The notes under the pieces were generated by a model that saw only the letters and a list, made by a program, of their open reading frames with translations, was not told where the DNA came from and made no database searches. A stretch of DNA of 64,000 nucleotides from Roseomonas gilardii. Its GTDB lineage: Bacteria; Pseudomonadota; Alphaproteobacteria; Acetobacterales; Acetobacteraceae. The number at the start of each line of letters is the position of its first letter. The stretch's first letter is position 1. Of this stretch, positions 17,121-25,552 are shown piece by piece. The position numbers were made by a program, and so were the translations under genes. The stretch lies in the NCBI RefSeq assembly GCF_001941945.1, contig NZ_CP015583.1, positions 2,549,501 to 2,613,500 of the forward strand, read 5' to 3'.

Positions 17121-18599
17121 ATGACCGCGCGCCTGCACGAATGCCCGGATTGCGGGTTGCGCCTCTGCCTGCCGGCCCTCGACCCCGGGATGGAGGCCCG
17201 CTGTCCCCGCTGCGCGCGGGTGCTGCGGCGGCACCGGGTGAACGCTTTCTCGGCCCCGCTGGCCCTGTCCCTGGCCGGCATCGTCCTCTACGCGATGATC
17301 CTCACCATGCCCTTCCTGGGCCTGAACCTGCTGGGGCGGGAGCGCGTGAGCCTCGTGGATTCGGGGGTCCATTCCTTTGCCCAGGACGGGTTCTGGGGCC
17401 TGGGGGGACTGGTCTTCCTGGTGCTGGTGGTGGTGCCGGGCGCGCAGCTCGTGCTGCTGCCCACGGTGATCCTGGGCCTGCACATGCGGAACCCGCCCGC
17501 GGGGCTGCACCGGCTGTTCCGCTGGTACATGGCGCTCGATGCCTGGATGATGGTGGAGGTCTTCCTGTTCGGCACCCTGGTCTCCTACACGCGGCTCGTG
17601 GACCTCGCGCATGTGGAGATCGGCCCCGCCGCCTATGGCATCGCCGCGCTGTCCCTGGTGCTGGTGGCGCGCAACGCCTCGCTGGAGCCGCAGGTGGTCT
17701 GGGACCGGCTGGAGGAACGCGACCTCGTGGCCGAATCCGGTGCCATCCGGCGCGGGGAAGCCAGTCCCGGCACCCCGCCGGGCACCCCGCCAGGCACCCC
17801 GCCAGGCCCCGACCCACGGGCCTTCCGCGCCGAGGGGGTGGCGGCGCCCGGTATGGCGGCCCACGAGACCGCGCTGATCGCGTGCCACCGCTGCCACCGG
17901 CTGGACCATGCGCGTCCCGGCGCGCCCTGCCCGCGCTGCGGCAGCCGGTTGCACCACCGCAAGCCGGACAGCATCGGCCGGAGCTGGGCGTTGGTGGCGG
18001 CCGCCTTCATCCTCTATTTGCCGGCCAACTACTATCCGGTGATGCAGATCACCACGCTGGGCCAGGGCGGGCCGCACACCATCCTGGGCGGGGTCATCGA
18101 GTTCCTCGAAACGGGCTTTTGGCCCCTCGCCCTCATCGTCTTCCTGGCCAGCGTCGCGGTGCCGATGCTCAAGCTGGTCGGGCTGATGGTCATGCTCACC
18201 AGCATCCGGCGCCGTTCCGCCCGCCACCTGCTGCGCCGCACCCAGCTCTACCGGCTGGTGGAGGCGATCGGGCGCTGGTCGATGATCGATGTCTTCGTGG
18301 TCTGTGTGCTGATCGCCCTGGTGCGCTTCGGCATGCTGGCCGAGATCACCGCGCAGGTCGGCGCCGCCTGCTTCGCCGGGGTGGTGGTGGTGACCATGGT
18401 GGCGGCCGAATGCTTCGACCCGCGCCTGATGTGGGATGCCGCCGGCTCCCCGGCCCAGGACCCCGACATGCCCCGGCGCTGGCGTGCCGAGGCCGCGGCC
18501 GCCGCCTCCCAGGATGGTCCTTCCCGGAACGGCCCCGCGCCGTCCGGGGCCCCTTCCACCGGTCCCGCCGGGACCGCCAGCCAGCACGGAGCCGCATGA
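17121..18599 (+). CDS. pqiA: paraquat-inducible protein A
   Basis: A 492-residue inner-membrane protein made of two homologous halves, each opening with a zinc-ribbon-like Cys pair motif and followed by four membrane helices. Half one has CPDCGLRLCLPALDPGM and CPRC; half two has CHRCHRLDHARPG and CPRCGSR. PqiA works with PqiB and PqiC in lipid transport between the inner and outer membrane. Between the halves (about residues 217-230) is a short Gly-Thr-Pro-Pro repeat from a 12-bp tandem duplication. Start ATG 17121 gives MTARLHECPDCG; the open frame to 16902 is unrelated. The stop overlaps pqiB (ATGA). Confidence 0.94.
   Translation: MTARLHECPDCGLRLCLPALDPGMEARCPRCARVLRRHRVNAFSAPLALSLAGIVLYAMILTMPFLGLNLLGRERVSLVDSGVHSFAQDGFWGLGGLVFLVLVVVPGAQLVLLPTVILGLHMRNPPAGLHRLFRWYMALDAWMMVEVFLFGTLVSYTRLVDLAHVEIGPAAYGIAALSLVLVARNASLEPQVVWDRLEERDLVAESGAIRRGEASPGTPPGTPPGTPPGPDPRAFRAEGVAAPGMAAHETALIACHRCHRLDHARPGAPCPRCGSRLHHRKPDSIGRSWALVAAAFILYLPANYYPVMQITTLGQGGPHTILGGVIEFLETGFWPLALIVFLASVAVPMLKLVGLMVMLTSIRRRSARHLLRRTQLYRLVEAIGRWSMIDVFVVCVLIALVRFGMLAEITAQVGAACFAGVVVVTMVAAECFDPRLMWDAAGSPAQDPDMPRRWRAEAAAAASQDGPSRNGPAPSGAPSTGPAGTASQHGAA
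17769..17804 (+). repeat. 12-bp tandem repeat in pqiA
   Basis: Three copies of GGCACCCCGCC(G/A) lie end to end at 17769-17780, 17781-17792 and 17793-17804. They encode a Gly-Thr-Pro-Pro linker between the two halves of PqiA. Copies two and three are identical, which suggests recent slippage. Confidence 0.85.
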
Positions 18600-20326
18600 G
18601 CGGAACAGAACCCCCGGCCGGCGGCATGTCGCGCGAGCCGGTCCCGGGCCAGAGCCCCGACAGCCCGCGCGAGGCGCGGATCCGCCACCGCCGTTTCTCC
18701 GCGATCTGGCTGATCCCCATCGTGGCGGCGCTGGTCACCGGCTATCTCGGCTGGCGCACCTTCTCCGACCGCGGGCCGCTGATCACCGTGAGCTTCGGCA
18801 ATGCGGATGGCCTGACCGCCGGGCAGACGCCGGTGCGCTTCAAGTCCGTGCAGGTCGGGATGGTGGAGAGCATCCATCTCACCACCGACCTCCGCCGCGT
18901 GGACGCGCGCATCCGCATGGACCGTGCGGTCGGCGATCATGTCACCGAACACAGCCGCTTCTGGGTGGTGCGGCCGCGCCTTTCCGGCGCCAGCGTCTCC
19001 GGGCTGGAGACCATCGTGTCCGGCAGCTACATCGAGTTCGATCCTGGCGAGCCGGGCAAGGAGCAGTTCCGCTTCAACGGGCTGGAGAACCCGCCCGGCC
19101 GCCGCTCCGACGAACCGGGCCGCGACTTCGTGCTGCGCGCGCGGCGCCTGGGCCCGATCGACCGGGGATCGCCGGTCTTCTTCCGCGATGTCGAGGTCGG
19201 GCAGGTGCTCAGCTACAACGCGCCCGAGATCGACGGCAGCTTCACCCTGCACATCTTCGTGCGCGCGCCCTATAGCGAGTATGTCCGCAAGGGCTCGCGC
19301 TTCTGGAACGCATCGGGCGTCAGCCTGCGCCTGGGGGCGGAGGGCGTGCGGGTGGAGCTGGAAAGCGCCCGCGCGCTGCTCGCCGGCGGCATCGCCTTCG
19401 ACACCCCGCCGCAGCTTCGCGACCAGCCGCCGGCGCCGGAGGAGGAGAGCTTCACGCTCTACAGCGACCTGGAGGCCGCGATCGCCGCGACCTCGGAGAA
19501 CCGGCTCACCTTCCTGCTTTATTTCGATGGCTCGGTGCGCGGCCTCTCGCCCGGTGCGCCGGTGCTGCTGCGCGGCATCCGGATCGGCAGCGTCCTCGAC
19601 GTCAAGCTGGAATACGACCAGGCGGCGGACCGCTTCCGCGTGCCCGTGCACATCGCCATCGAGCCGGACCGGATCTCCTTTCCCGCCGGCCGTCCGACGC
19701 GCGAGGTGCGCGCGATGGCCGAGGAGATGGTGGCCAAGGGCATGCGCGCGCAGCTCACCAGCGGCAGCCTGCTCACCGGGCAGCTCGTGGTCTCCATGGA
19801 CTTCATGCCGGATGCGCCACCCGCCTCCGTGCGCATGGAGGGCGAGGAGATCGTGCTGCCCAGCATCGGCGGCGGCACCGACAACATCATGGCGGCGGTC
19901 AGCAACATCGCGGGCAAGCTCGAACGCTTCCCGATCGAGGAGATCGGCCGCAACCTGAACGGCGCGCTGGCCTCGGTGAACGGGGTGGTGGGGGGGCCGG
20001 ATCTGCGCAACGCGCTCAACGCGCTCAGCAGCAGCCTGGGCTCGGCGCGCGACCTGATCCGCAAGGCCGACAGCGGCATGACCCCGCTGCTGCGCCGCCT
20101 GCCCGGCATCGCCGACAACCTCGACCAGACCGTGGCCCGCGCCAGCACCGCCATCCGCTCCATCGAGCGCGGCTATGGCGGCGATTCCGAGGTGAACCGC
20201 GAGATGGAGCGCCTGATGTCCCAGCTCACCGACACCGCCCGTTCCGTGCGCCTGCTGGCCGATTTCCTGAACCGGCATCCGGAGGCGCTGATCCGCGGCC
20301 GGACCGGCGCCGCCACCGAGCGATGA
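18596..20326 (+). CDS. pqiB: intermembrane transport protein PqiB (MCE domains)
   Basis: The 576-residue product has one N-terminal membrane helix (FSAIWLIPIVAALVTGYLGW) and then three MCE/MlaD domains. The first has PLITVSFGNADGLTAGQTPVRFKSV, and later copies begin at RARRLGPIDRGSPVFFRDVEV and FDGSVRGLSPGAPVLLRGIRI. Such proteins stack hexameric rings into a syringe-like tube that spans the periplasm and carries phospholipids. The C-terminus is alpha-helical (about residues 430-570). It overlaps pqiA by ATGA at its start and pqiC by ATGA at its end. The length is close to E. coli PqiB (546 residues). Confidence 0.95.
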   Translation: MSGTEPPAGGMSREPVPGQSPDSPREARIRHRRFSAIWLIPIVAALVTGYLGWRTFSDRGPLITVSFGNADGLTAGQTPVRFKSVQVGMVESIHLTTDLRRVDARIRMDRAVGDHVTEHSRFWVVRPRLSGASVSGLETIVSGSYIEFDPGEPGKEQFRFNGLENPPGRRSDEPGRDFVLRARRLGPIDRGSPVFFRDVEVGQVLSYNAPEIDGSFTLHIFVRAPYSEYVRKGSRFWNASGVSLRLGAEGVRVELESARALLAGGIAFDTPPQLRDQPPAPEEESFTLYSDLEAAIAATSENRLTFLLYFDGSVRGLSPGAPVLLRGIRIGSVLDVKLEYDQAADRFRVPVHIAIEPDRISFPAGRPTREVRAMAEEMVAKGMRAQLTSGSLLTGQLVVSMDFMPDAPPASVRMEGEEIVLPSIGGGTDNIMAAVSNIAGKLERFPIEEIGRNLNGALASVNGVVGGPDLRNALNALSSSLGSARDLIRKADSGMTPLLRRLPGIADNLDQTVARASTAIRSIERGYGGDSEVNREMERLMSQLTDTARSVRLLADFLNRHPEALIRGRTGAATER

Positions 20327-21021
20327 GAGCGGAGCCGCCCCGCATGCCCCGGACCCTCACCCGCCGCCGCCTCGGCGCCCTGCTGCCTGCCCTGGCGGCC
20401 ACCTTGGCGGCCACCGGCGCGCTCACGGGCTGCGCCTCGCCCGGCCCGGCCTATTACCGCCTGTCCGCCCAGGCCGGCCCCGCCCTGCCGGGAAGGGGAA
20501 GGCAGGTCCAGCTCCGCCGCGTGGGCATCCCCGGCTATCTCGACCGCCCGGGGCTGGTCCGGGCGCGGGAGGGCGGGCGCCTGGACGTGGCCGATGTGGA
20601 AAGCTGGCCCGAACCCTTCGGCGACATGGTGACACGCGTGCTGGCCGAGAACTTGGCGCTGCGCCTGCCGGGGGATTCCGTGGCGGCGGAGGGCGGCGCG
20701 CTGCGGATTCCGGCGAGTATCCTGGCCGAGGTGCAGATCCAGCGCTTCGAGGCCGGGCCGGACGGCGTGGTGGAACTGCTCGCCCAGGCGGCGGTGCGCC
20801 CCCGCAACCAGGATGCCGCCGCAAGCCGCACGCTGCGCTTCCGCGTGCCGTCCGGTGTGCCGGGGGCCGGTGTGTCGGGGGCCAGTGTGTCCGGGACCGG
20901 TGCGAAAGGGCCGGATGCGGCCGGTGTGGTGGCCGCGATGGATCAGGCCCTGGGCCAGTTCGCGGATTCGCTGGCCGGGATGATCGCCGCCATGCCGGCG
21001 ACGGCGCTCACCGCCCGTTAA
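20323..21021 (+). CDS. pqiC: PqiC/ABC-type transport auxiliary lipoprotein
   Basis: A 232-residue lipoprotein with a long signal peptide, the lipobox ALTGC and the family start GPAYYRLSA. The domain continues with VQLRRVGIPGYLDRPGLVRA and a core of beta-strand character. PqiC is the outer-membrane lipoprotein end of the PqiABC lipid-transfer machine. Near the C-terminus three 15-bp tandem units add the segment GVPGAGVSGASVSGT before the last helix (DQALGQFADSLAGMIAA). The start at 20323 overlaps the pqiB stop. The position within the operon supports the call more than similarity alone. Confidence 0.9.
   Translation: MRAEPPRMPRTLTRRRLGALLPALAATLAATGALTGCASPGPAYYRLSAQAGPALPGRGRQVQLRRVGIPGYLDRPGLVRAREGGRLDVADVESWPEPFGDMVTRVLAENLALRLPGDSVAAEGGALRIPASILAEVQIQRFEAGPDGVVELLAQAAVRPRNQDAAASRTLRFRVPSGVPGAGVSGASVSGTGAKGPDAAGVVAAMDQALGQFADSLAGMIAAMPATALTAR
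20854..20898 (+). repeat. 15-bp tandem repeat in pqiC
   Basis: Three consecutive 15-bp units (GGTGTGCCGGGGGCC, GGTGTGTCGGGGGCC, AGTGTGTCCGGGACC) encode a degenerate Gly-Val-x-Gly-Ala segment, and a partial fourth unit (GGTGCG) follows. The length keeps the frame open. Confidence 0.8.
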
Positions 21022-21045
21022 TCCCCGCCGGGACAGGATGCGGGC

Positions 21046-21405
21046 GTGCGCCCGCTCCTGCTGCTTCCCCTGCTGATCCTTCCCCTGGCCGGCTGCGATG
21101 CCTTCTGGGGGCCCTTCGCCGCGGCCAACGTGGCGTCGCTGACCACGACCGGGCGCGCGGTGCCGGATCTCTTCGTTTCGGCCGTCACGGGCAAGGACTG
21201 CTCGATCGCCCATCTGGACGCGGGGGAGAAACGCTATTGCCGGCGCGATCCGCTGCCGCCGGTCGAGGCGGTCTGCACGCGCTCCCTGGGTTCGGTGGAT
21301 TGCTGGGACGGCCCGCCGCCCGGCATGCCGCCGCAGCGCCCGCTGGGCGACGCGCCGCCCGCTACGGCCCGGCCGCCGGAGCCCTGGCCGCTGCGGAGCC
21401 TTTGA
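21046..21405 (+). CDS. small cysteine-containing lipoprotein, unknown function
   Basis: A 119-residue product that starts with GTG and has a short hydrophobic leader ending in the lipobox PLAGC. The mature part includes SVTGKDCSIAHLDAGEKRYC-type spacing, with five further cysteines (KDCS, RYCRR, EAVCTRS, VDCWD), suggesting disulfides. The tail is proline-rich. I recognise no family, although DCSIAHLDxG is a string I associate with short conserved lipoproteins of alphaproteobacteria. It is 24 bp downstream of pqiC on the same strand. An ATG at 21038 is in another frame. Confidence 0.6.
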   Translation: MRPLLLLPLLILPLAGCDAFWGPFAAANVASLTTTGRAVPDLFVSAVTGKDCSIAHLDAGEKRYCRRDPLPPVEAVCTRSLGSVDCWDGPPPGMPPQRPLGDAPPATARPPEPWPLRSL

Positions 21406-21507
21406 GGGCGGCTCTTCCGTGGCCACCGCATGACCCCTCCCGTGACCCCTCCCCTGGCCATGGCCGTCGTCCCGGGTTCCAATGCCGGGAATCGCAAGGA
21501 ACAGACC

Positions 21508-21897
21508 ATGACGGATTTCACCTGGGACCACCTGCACCTGCGCAGCCCCGATCCCGAGGCCACGGCGCGCTACTTCCAGGAGATGTTCGGCGCCACCGAG
21601 ACCGGGCGAGCGGCGCAGGGCAACGGCGCGCTCCGCGTGATGCTCGACCTGTCGGGGCTGCCGCTCTTCATCGAGCAGGTGCCGCCCGGCACCGCCGCGC
21701 CGCCGGAGCCCCCCTTCCTCGGGCTGGAGCATGTCGGCCTGCGGGTGAAGGATCTGGAGGCCACCGCCGCCGCGCTGCGGGCCAGGGGCGCCCGTTTCGT
21801 GGTGGAGCCGCACTCGCCACGGCCGGGGTTGAAGATCGCCTTCCTGGAAGGGCCGGAGAAGCTGCGGATCGAGCTGCTGGAGCGCGCGGCGGGCTGA
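21508..21897 (+). CDS. VOC (glyoxalase/bleomycin resistance) family protein
   Basis: The 129-residue protein has the paired beta-alpha-beta-beta-beta units of the vicinal-oxygen-chelate fold. The first starts WDHLHLRSPDPEATARYFQEMFG and the second LEHVGLRVKDLEATAAALRARGARF. Candidate metal ligands include the His residues in those openings (HLHL, EHVG) and a glutamate near IELLE at the end. The family includes glyoxalase I, fosfomycin-resistance proteins and dioxygenases, and no substrate can be chosen here. The ATG at 21508 follows AAGGAACAG. The upstream extension to 21430 comprises a 12-bp tandem duplication (TGACCCCTCCC repeated) and is not family-like. Confidence 0.82.
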   Translation: MTDFTWDHLHLRSPDPEATARYFQEMFGATETGRAAQGNGALRVMLDLSGLPLFIEQVPPGTAAPPEPPFLGLEHVGLRVKDLEATAAALRARGARFVVEPHSPRPGLKIAFLEGPEKLRIELLERAAG

Positions 21898-22068
21898 TTC
21901 CCGCCTGGTATCCGCCCTGGCCGAGCCCGGTTCGGCCCGGCCGCCAGAGCGGATACCATTTCATTGGCGTAACACAACTTGCGCGTGCTATCCGGGCTCC
22001 GGCCGGGATCGCGCCGGGGCCTTCCCGTCCCGTTCCGGCCCAATCCATGAACCGTGGAGGGGCCACAC

Positions 22069-22815
22069 ATGCCATCAACCTGCTCCTGTTGCGCGCCGGG
22101 CCACCATCCCCGGCCCGGCCGCCGCGCCATGCTCGCCGGTCTCGGCGCGCTGGCGGCGCTGCCCATGGCCTCGCCCGTCCGGCGCGTCATGGCGGCGGAG
22201 GCGGTGCCCAAGACCAGCCTGACCAGCGATCAGGCGCTGGATCTGATGAAGAAGGGCAATGACGAGTTCGTCGCCGGCGCCCCCCAGCACGCCCTCCTGG
22301 GGCGCGAGCGTCGGCTGGAGCTGGCGCATGGCCAGGCGCCTTTCTGCATCCTGGTCGGCTGCTCCGACAGCCGCGTGCCGCCGGAACTGCTGTTCAACCG
22401 CGGGCTGGGCGAGATCTTCATCGTGCGCAATGCCGGCAATACCGTGGACACGGCGGCCATGGGCAGCGTCGAGTATGGCGTCGGCGTGCTGGGCTGCCCG
22501 CTGGTGATCGTGCTCGGCCATGAGAGCTGCGGCGCCGTCGCCGCCGCGATCGACGTGGTGCAGAAGAACGCCAGCTTCCCCGGCGTGATCGGGGAAATGG
22601 TGCAGCCGATCATCCCCGCCGCGCTGGCGGCGCGCGACGAGAAAGGCGGGATGACGCTGAACGCGGCGGTGCACGAGAACGCGCGCCGTGTCGCGAAGCG
22701 CCTGAAGACGCAGAGCGTGGTGGTGCAGCAGGCCGTGGCCCAGGGCCGGCTGCGGGTGGTGGCGGCCTATTACCGCCTCGCCGATGGCGATGTGGAGTGG
22801 TTCGAGGAGATCTGA
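22069..22815 (+). CDS. exported beta-class carbonic anhydrase
   Basis: A 248-residue beta-carbonic anhydrase that hydrates CO2 to bicarbonate. Zinc ligands are Cys98, His151 and Cys154, in CSDSRVPPE and GHESCGAV; Asp100 and Arg102 form the catalytic dyad. The N-terminal 45 residues look like an export signal: a Cys/His-rich start, RPGRRAMLAGLGALAALPMA, then a region near MAAEA. The RR pair suggests Tat export, so the enzyme would act in the periplasm. The start at 22069 has GTGGAGGGG upstream. Most beta-class bacterial enzymes are cytoplasmic, which makes the leader notable. Confidence 0.92.
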   Translation: MPSTCSCCAPGHHPRPGRRAMLAGLGALAALPMASPVRRVMAAEAVPKTSLTSDQALDLMKKGNDEFVAGAPQHALLGRERRLELAHGQAPFCILVGCSDSRVPPELLFNRGLGEIFIVRNAGNTVDTAAMGSVEYGVGVLGCPLVIVLGHESCGAVAAAIDVVQKNASFPGVIGEMVQPIIPAALAARDEKGGMTLNAAVHENARRVAKRLKTQSVVVQQAVAQGRLRVVAAYYRLADGDVEWFEEI

Positions 22816-22861
22816 GGCCGGCGAGCCGGGCCGCCGCGAGGGAGGCCCGGCCGGGGACGTG

Positions 22862-24211
22862 TCAGGTGCCGCGCGCCTCGGCGAAGCGCACCGGCTCGCC
22901 GCGCGGGGCGCCGATCACCTCGTCCTCGCGCATCACCGGCACGCCGCGGATCACGGTCATCACCGGCCAGCCGGTGCATTCCATCCCGGCGAAGGGCGTC
23001 CAGCCGCAGGGCGAGGCGATCCAGCTTTCCTCGATGGTGCGGCGGCGCTTGAGGTCCACGATGGTGAAATCGGCGTCGTAGCCGGCGGCGAGCCGTCCCT
23101 TGGCCGTCACGCCATAGACCCGGGCGGGCCCGGCGCTCATCAGGTCCACCAGCCGGGTGAGCGGCAGGCGGCCCTCGGCCACGTGGTTCAGCATCACCGG
23201 CACCATGGTCTGCACCCCGGTGAGCCCGGCGGCGGTGGCGGGCCAGGGGCGTTCCTTGGCGGCGCGGGAATGCGGCGCGTGGTCGGAGCCGATGCAGTCC
23301 ACCGTACCGTCACGCACGGCGGCCCAGGCGGCCTCCATGTGGCGCGCGTCGCGGATCGGCGGGTTCATCACGGCATAGGGCCCCAGCCGCTCATAGGCCT
23401 CCGGCGCCACCTGGGTCAGGTGGTTCACCAGCACCTCGACCGTGGCGACGTCGCGATAGTCCTTGAGGTAGTCCAGCTCCTCCGCCGTGGAGACGTGCAG
23501 GATATGCGCCGGGCGCTGCGTCTTGTGCGCCAGCGCCATCAGCCGCCGCGTGCCGAGGAAGGCGCATTCCACATCGCGCCACTCGGCATGCAGGGCATAG
23601 GGGCCGCCGGCGGCGTAGTGCGGCTTGCGCTCCTGCAGCCGGTACTCGTCCTCCGAATGATAGGCGATGCGGCGGCGGCCGGAGCGCATCACGGCCTCCA
23701 GGCTGGCATCGTCCTCCACCATCAGGTCGCCCGTCGAGGAACCGGCGAAGACCTTGATGCCGCAGACATTGGGCTGGAGTTCCAGCTCCGCCAGCCCGGC
23801 GATGTTCGTTCTGGTGGCGCCGACATAGAGGCCCATGTCGCACCAGGCGCGGCCGGCGAGATAGGCGCGCTTGTTGTCCAGCGTCTCGCGCGAGGTGATG
23901 GCGGGGCTGGTGTTCGGCATGTCGAAGAGCGCCGTGATCCCGCCCAGGATGGCGGCGCGGGTGCCCGTCTCGATGCTTTCCACCGTCATATCCGGCCCGG
24001 CGCCCTGGCCCGGGTCGCGCAGATGCACATGCGGGTCGATCAGCCCGGGGAGGATGTGCAGCCCGGCGCAGTCCAGCACCTCCTCCGCCGTGTCGGAGGC
24101 GGCCAGGCCGATCGCCGCGATCCGCCCGTCGCGCACCCCGATATCGGTCCGCTCCTCCCCCCAGGGCAGGACGCAGGTGCCGCCGCGCAGGATCAGGTCA
24201 TAGGCCGCCAT
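22862..24211 (-). CDS. dihydroorotase (cyclic amidohydrolase family)
   Basis: The 449-residue enzyme belongs to the amidohydrolase superfamily. The metal-binding HxH is H61/H63 (IDPHVHLRDPG), the carboxylated lysine is K153 (GIKVFAG), and later ligands lie in HILHVSTAEE and SDHAPHS. It matches the dihydroorotase/allantoinase branch and is usually annotated dihydroorotase, converting carbamoyl aspartate to dihydroorotate in pyrimidine synthesis. Neither pyrB nor pyrE is near, so a role as an allantoinase or hydantoinase cannot be excluded. The start ATG at 24211 gives MAAYDLILRGG; the longer frame to 24319 adds only random-looking sequence. Confidence 0.88.
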   Translation of the reverse strand: MAAYDLILRGGTCVLPWGEERTDIGVRDGRIAAIGLAASDTAEEVLDCAGLHILPGLIDPHVHLRDPGQGAGPDMTVESIETGTRAAILGGITALFDMPNTSPAITSRETLDNKRAYLAGRAWCDMGLYVGATRTNIAGLAELELQPNVCGIKVFAGSSTGDLMVEDDASLEAVMRSGRRRIAYHSEDEYRLQERKPHYAAGGPYALHAEWRDVECAFLGTRRLMALAHKTQRPAHILHVSTAEELDYLKDYRDVATVEVLVNHLTQVAPEAYERLGPYAVMNPPIRDARHMEAAWAAVRDGTVDCIGSDHAPHSRAAKERPWPATAAGLTGVQTMVPVMLNHVAEGRLPLTRLVDLMSAGPARVYGVTAKGRLAAGYDADFTIVDLKRRRTIEESWIASPCGWTPFAGMECTGWPVMTVIRGVPVMREDEVIGAPRGEPVRFAEARGT

Positions 24212-24283
24212 CGGGGGGATCTCCTTCACAGGGAGGGGCCTTATCGCACCGCTTGCCGCCCACTGGGAGGGGCCGGACGGGGG

Positions 24284-24364
24284 GAAGCGCCCAGTAGAAG
24301 CGCCCAGTAAGTGGCCCACATGAAGTGGTCCTGGAAATGGCCCCGGAATGGCTCCGGAATGGCC
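24284..24364. repeat. two short tandem duplications upstream of dihydroorotase
   Basis: GAAGCGCCCAGTA occurs twice in exact tandem at 24284-24296 and 24297-24309. Just to the right CCGGAATGGC(T/C) is repeated at 24343-24353 and 24354-24363. The duplicates lie in the gap between the mscS-like stop and the dihydroorotase start. They have no coding context. Confidence 0.75.
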
Positions 24365-24406
24365 GGGGATACGGCCACCCTATCTCCAGGGACGGCCCAA
24401 AAGCGC

Positions 24407-25552
24407 TCAGGCGGCGCGGCGCACCGTTTCCTCCGTGCCGCGCCGCTGCTCCAGCAGCCCGTCCAGGCTGTTGCCGGTGATCTCCGTGCGCTGGCGCGGC
24501 AGGGCCTCGGGGTATTCCGCCTGCAGGAAGGCGATCATCTTCTCCCGCACCTCGCAGCGCAGGTCGAAGGTGTTGCCGCCGCCCCGCGCGCTGACGAGGA
24601 TGCGGATCTCCACCATGTTGCCCGGCGTGTCCGTCACCTGGAGTACGCAGGTCTTGCGGTCCCAGAAGCGGCTGGCGGAGGCGATCTCCTTCAGCTTCTC
24701 CCGCATCCGGTCCAGCGGCACGGTGTAGTCCACGCGCAGGAAGACCGAGCCGATGAGGTCGGAGCTCTCATGCGTCCAGTTCTGGAACGGCTTCTCGATG
24801 AAGTAGGAGAGCGGCACGATCAGCCGCCGCAGATCCCAGAGCCGGACCACGACATAGGTGCTGGTGATGTTCTCGATCCAGCCCCATTCGCCTTCCAGCA
24901 CCACCGCGTCCTCGACCCGGATCGGCTGCGTCATGGCGATCTGGATGCCCGCCAGCATGTTGCTCAGCAGCGGCCGCGCCGCGAGGCCCAGCACCAGGCC
25001 GGCGGCGCCCGCCGAGGCGAAGAGCGATACGCCGTATTGCCGCACGGCGGGGATGCTGGTGAGTGCCGCGGCCACGGTGACGATCACCAGCAGCGTCTGC
25101 CCGGTGCGCAGAAGGATGCGGACCTGCGTGACATGCTTGCGGGCGAGGAGGTTGTCCTCCACGTCCAGGCGGAAGCGGCGCAGATAGACCTCGGCCCCCA
25201 GGTTGAGCGCGGTGACCAGCATCCAGCCCAGGGCCAGGATGAAGGCGCAGAGCAGCACCTGCGCCAGTGTCAGCGTGGTGGCATAGGAGAAGGGCGCCGC
25301 CGGCAGTACCGTGCCGACGGCAAGGATCACCAGGAAGGTGCAGAGGGGGCCCGTGCTCCGCGTCACCAGCACCTGCAGGAAGCTGCGGCCGTAGCGTCCC
25401 GCCAGGCGGTAGAGCAGGCGGAGGCAGAAGCGGGTCAGGGCCAGGGCGAGCCCCGCCGCCAGGAGCAGCAGCAGGGCGGCGAAGACTTCCGCCGGAACCC
25501 AGGCCAGGAAGCTCCGGACCCGTTCCAATCCAATCCTGAGACTATCCGCCAA
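24407..25552 (-). CDS. MscS-type mechanosensitive channel
   Basis: A membrane channel of the small-conductance mechanosensitive family, which opens to relieve osmotic stress. After several N-terminal helices (VFAALLLLLAAGLALALTRF and the following ones) there is the pore helix VSLFASAGAAGLVLGLAARPLLSNMLAGIQIAMTQ, then the beta domain opening VEDAVVLEGEWGWIENIT, and the C-terminal region. The frame is open up to GTG 25885, but the first hundred residues there are Pro/Arg/Ser-rich and non-homologous. A TTG at 25552, preceded by AAGGGGGCCGAGG, is a more likely start, giving about 381 residues. The start is uncertain. Confidence 0.85.
   Translation of the reverse strand: MADSLRIGLERVRSFLAWVPAEVFAALLLLLAAGLALALTRFCLRLLYRLAGRYGRSFLQVLVTRSTGPLCTFLVILAVGTVLPAAPFSYATTLTLAQVLLCAFILALGWMLVTALNLGAEVYLRRFRLDVEDNLLARKHVTQVRILLRTGQTLLVIVTVAAALTSIPAVRQYGVSLFASAGAAGLVLGLAARPLLSNMLAGIQIAMTQPIRVEDAVVLEGEWGWIENITSTYVVVRLWDLRRLIVPLSYFIEKPFQNWTHESSDLIGSVFLRVDYTVPLDRMREKLKEIASASRFWDRKTCVLQVTDTPGNMVEIRILVSARGGGNTFDLRCEVREKMIAFLQAEYPEALPRQRTEITGNSLDGLLEQRRGTEETVRRAA

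Noticed and set aside
16941-18587. A 548-codon minus-strand frame across pqiA
   Set aside because: It is a His/Gln/Arg-rich antisense reading of pqiA with no start context. The pqiA membrane helices and Cys motifs are in the plus strand.
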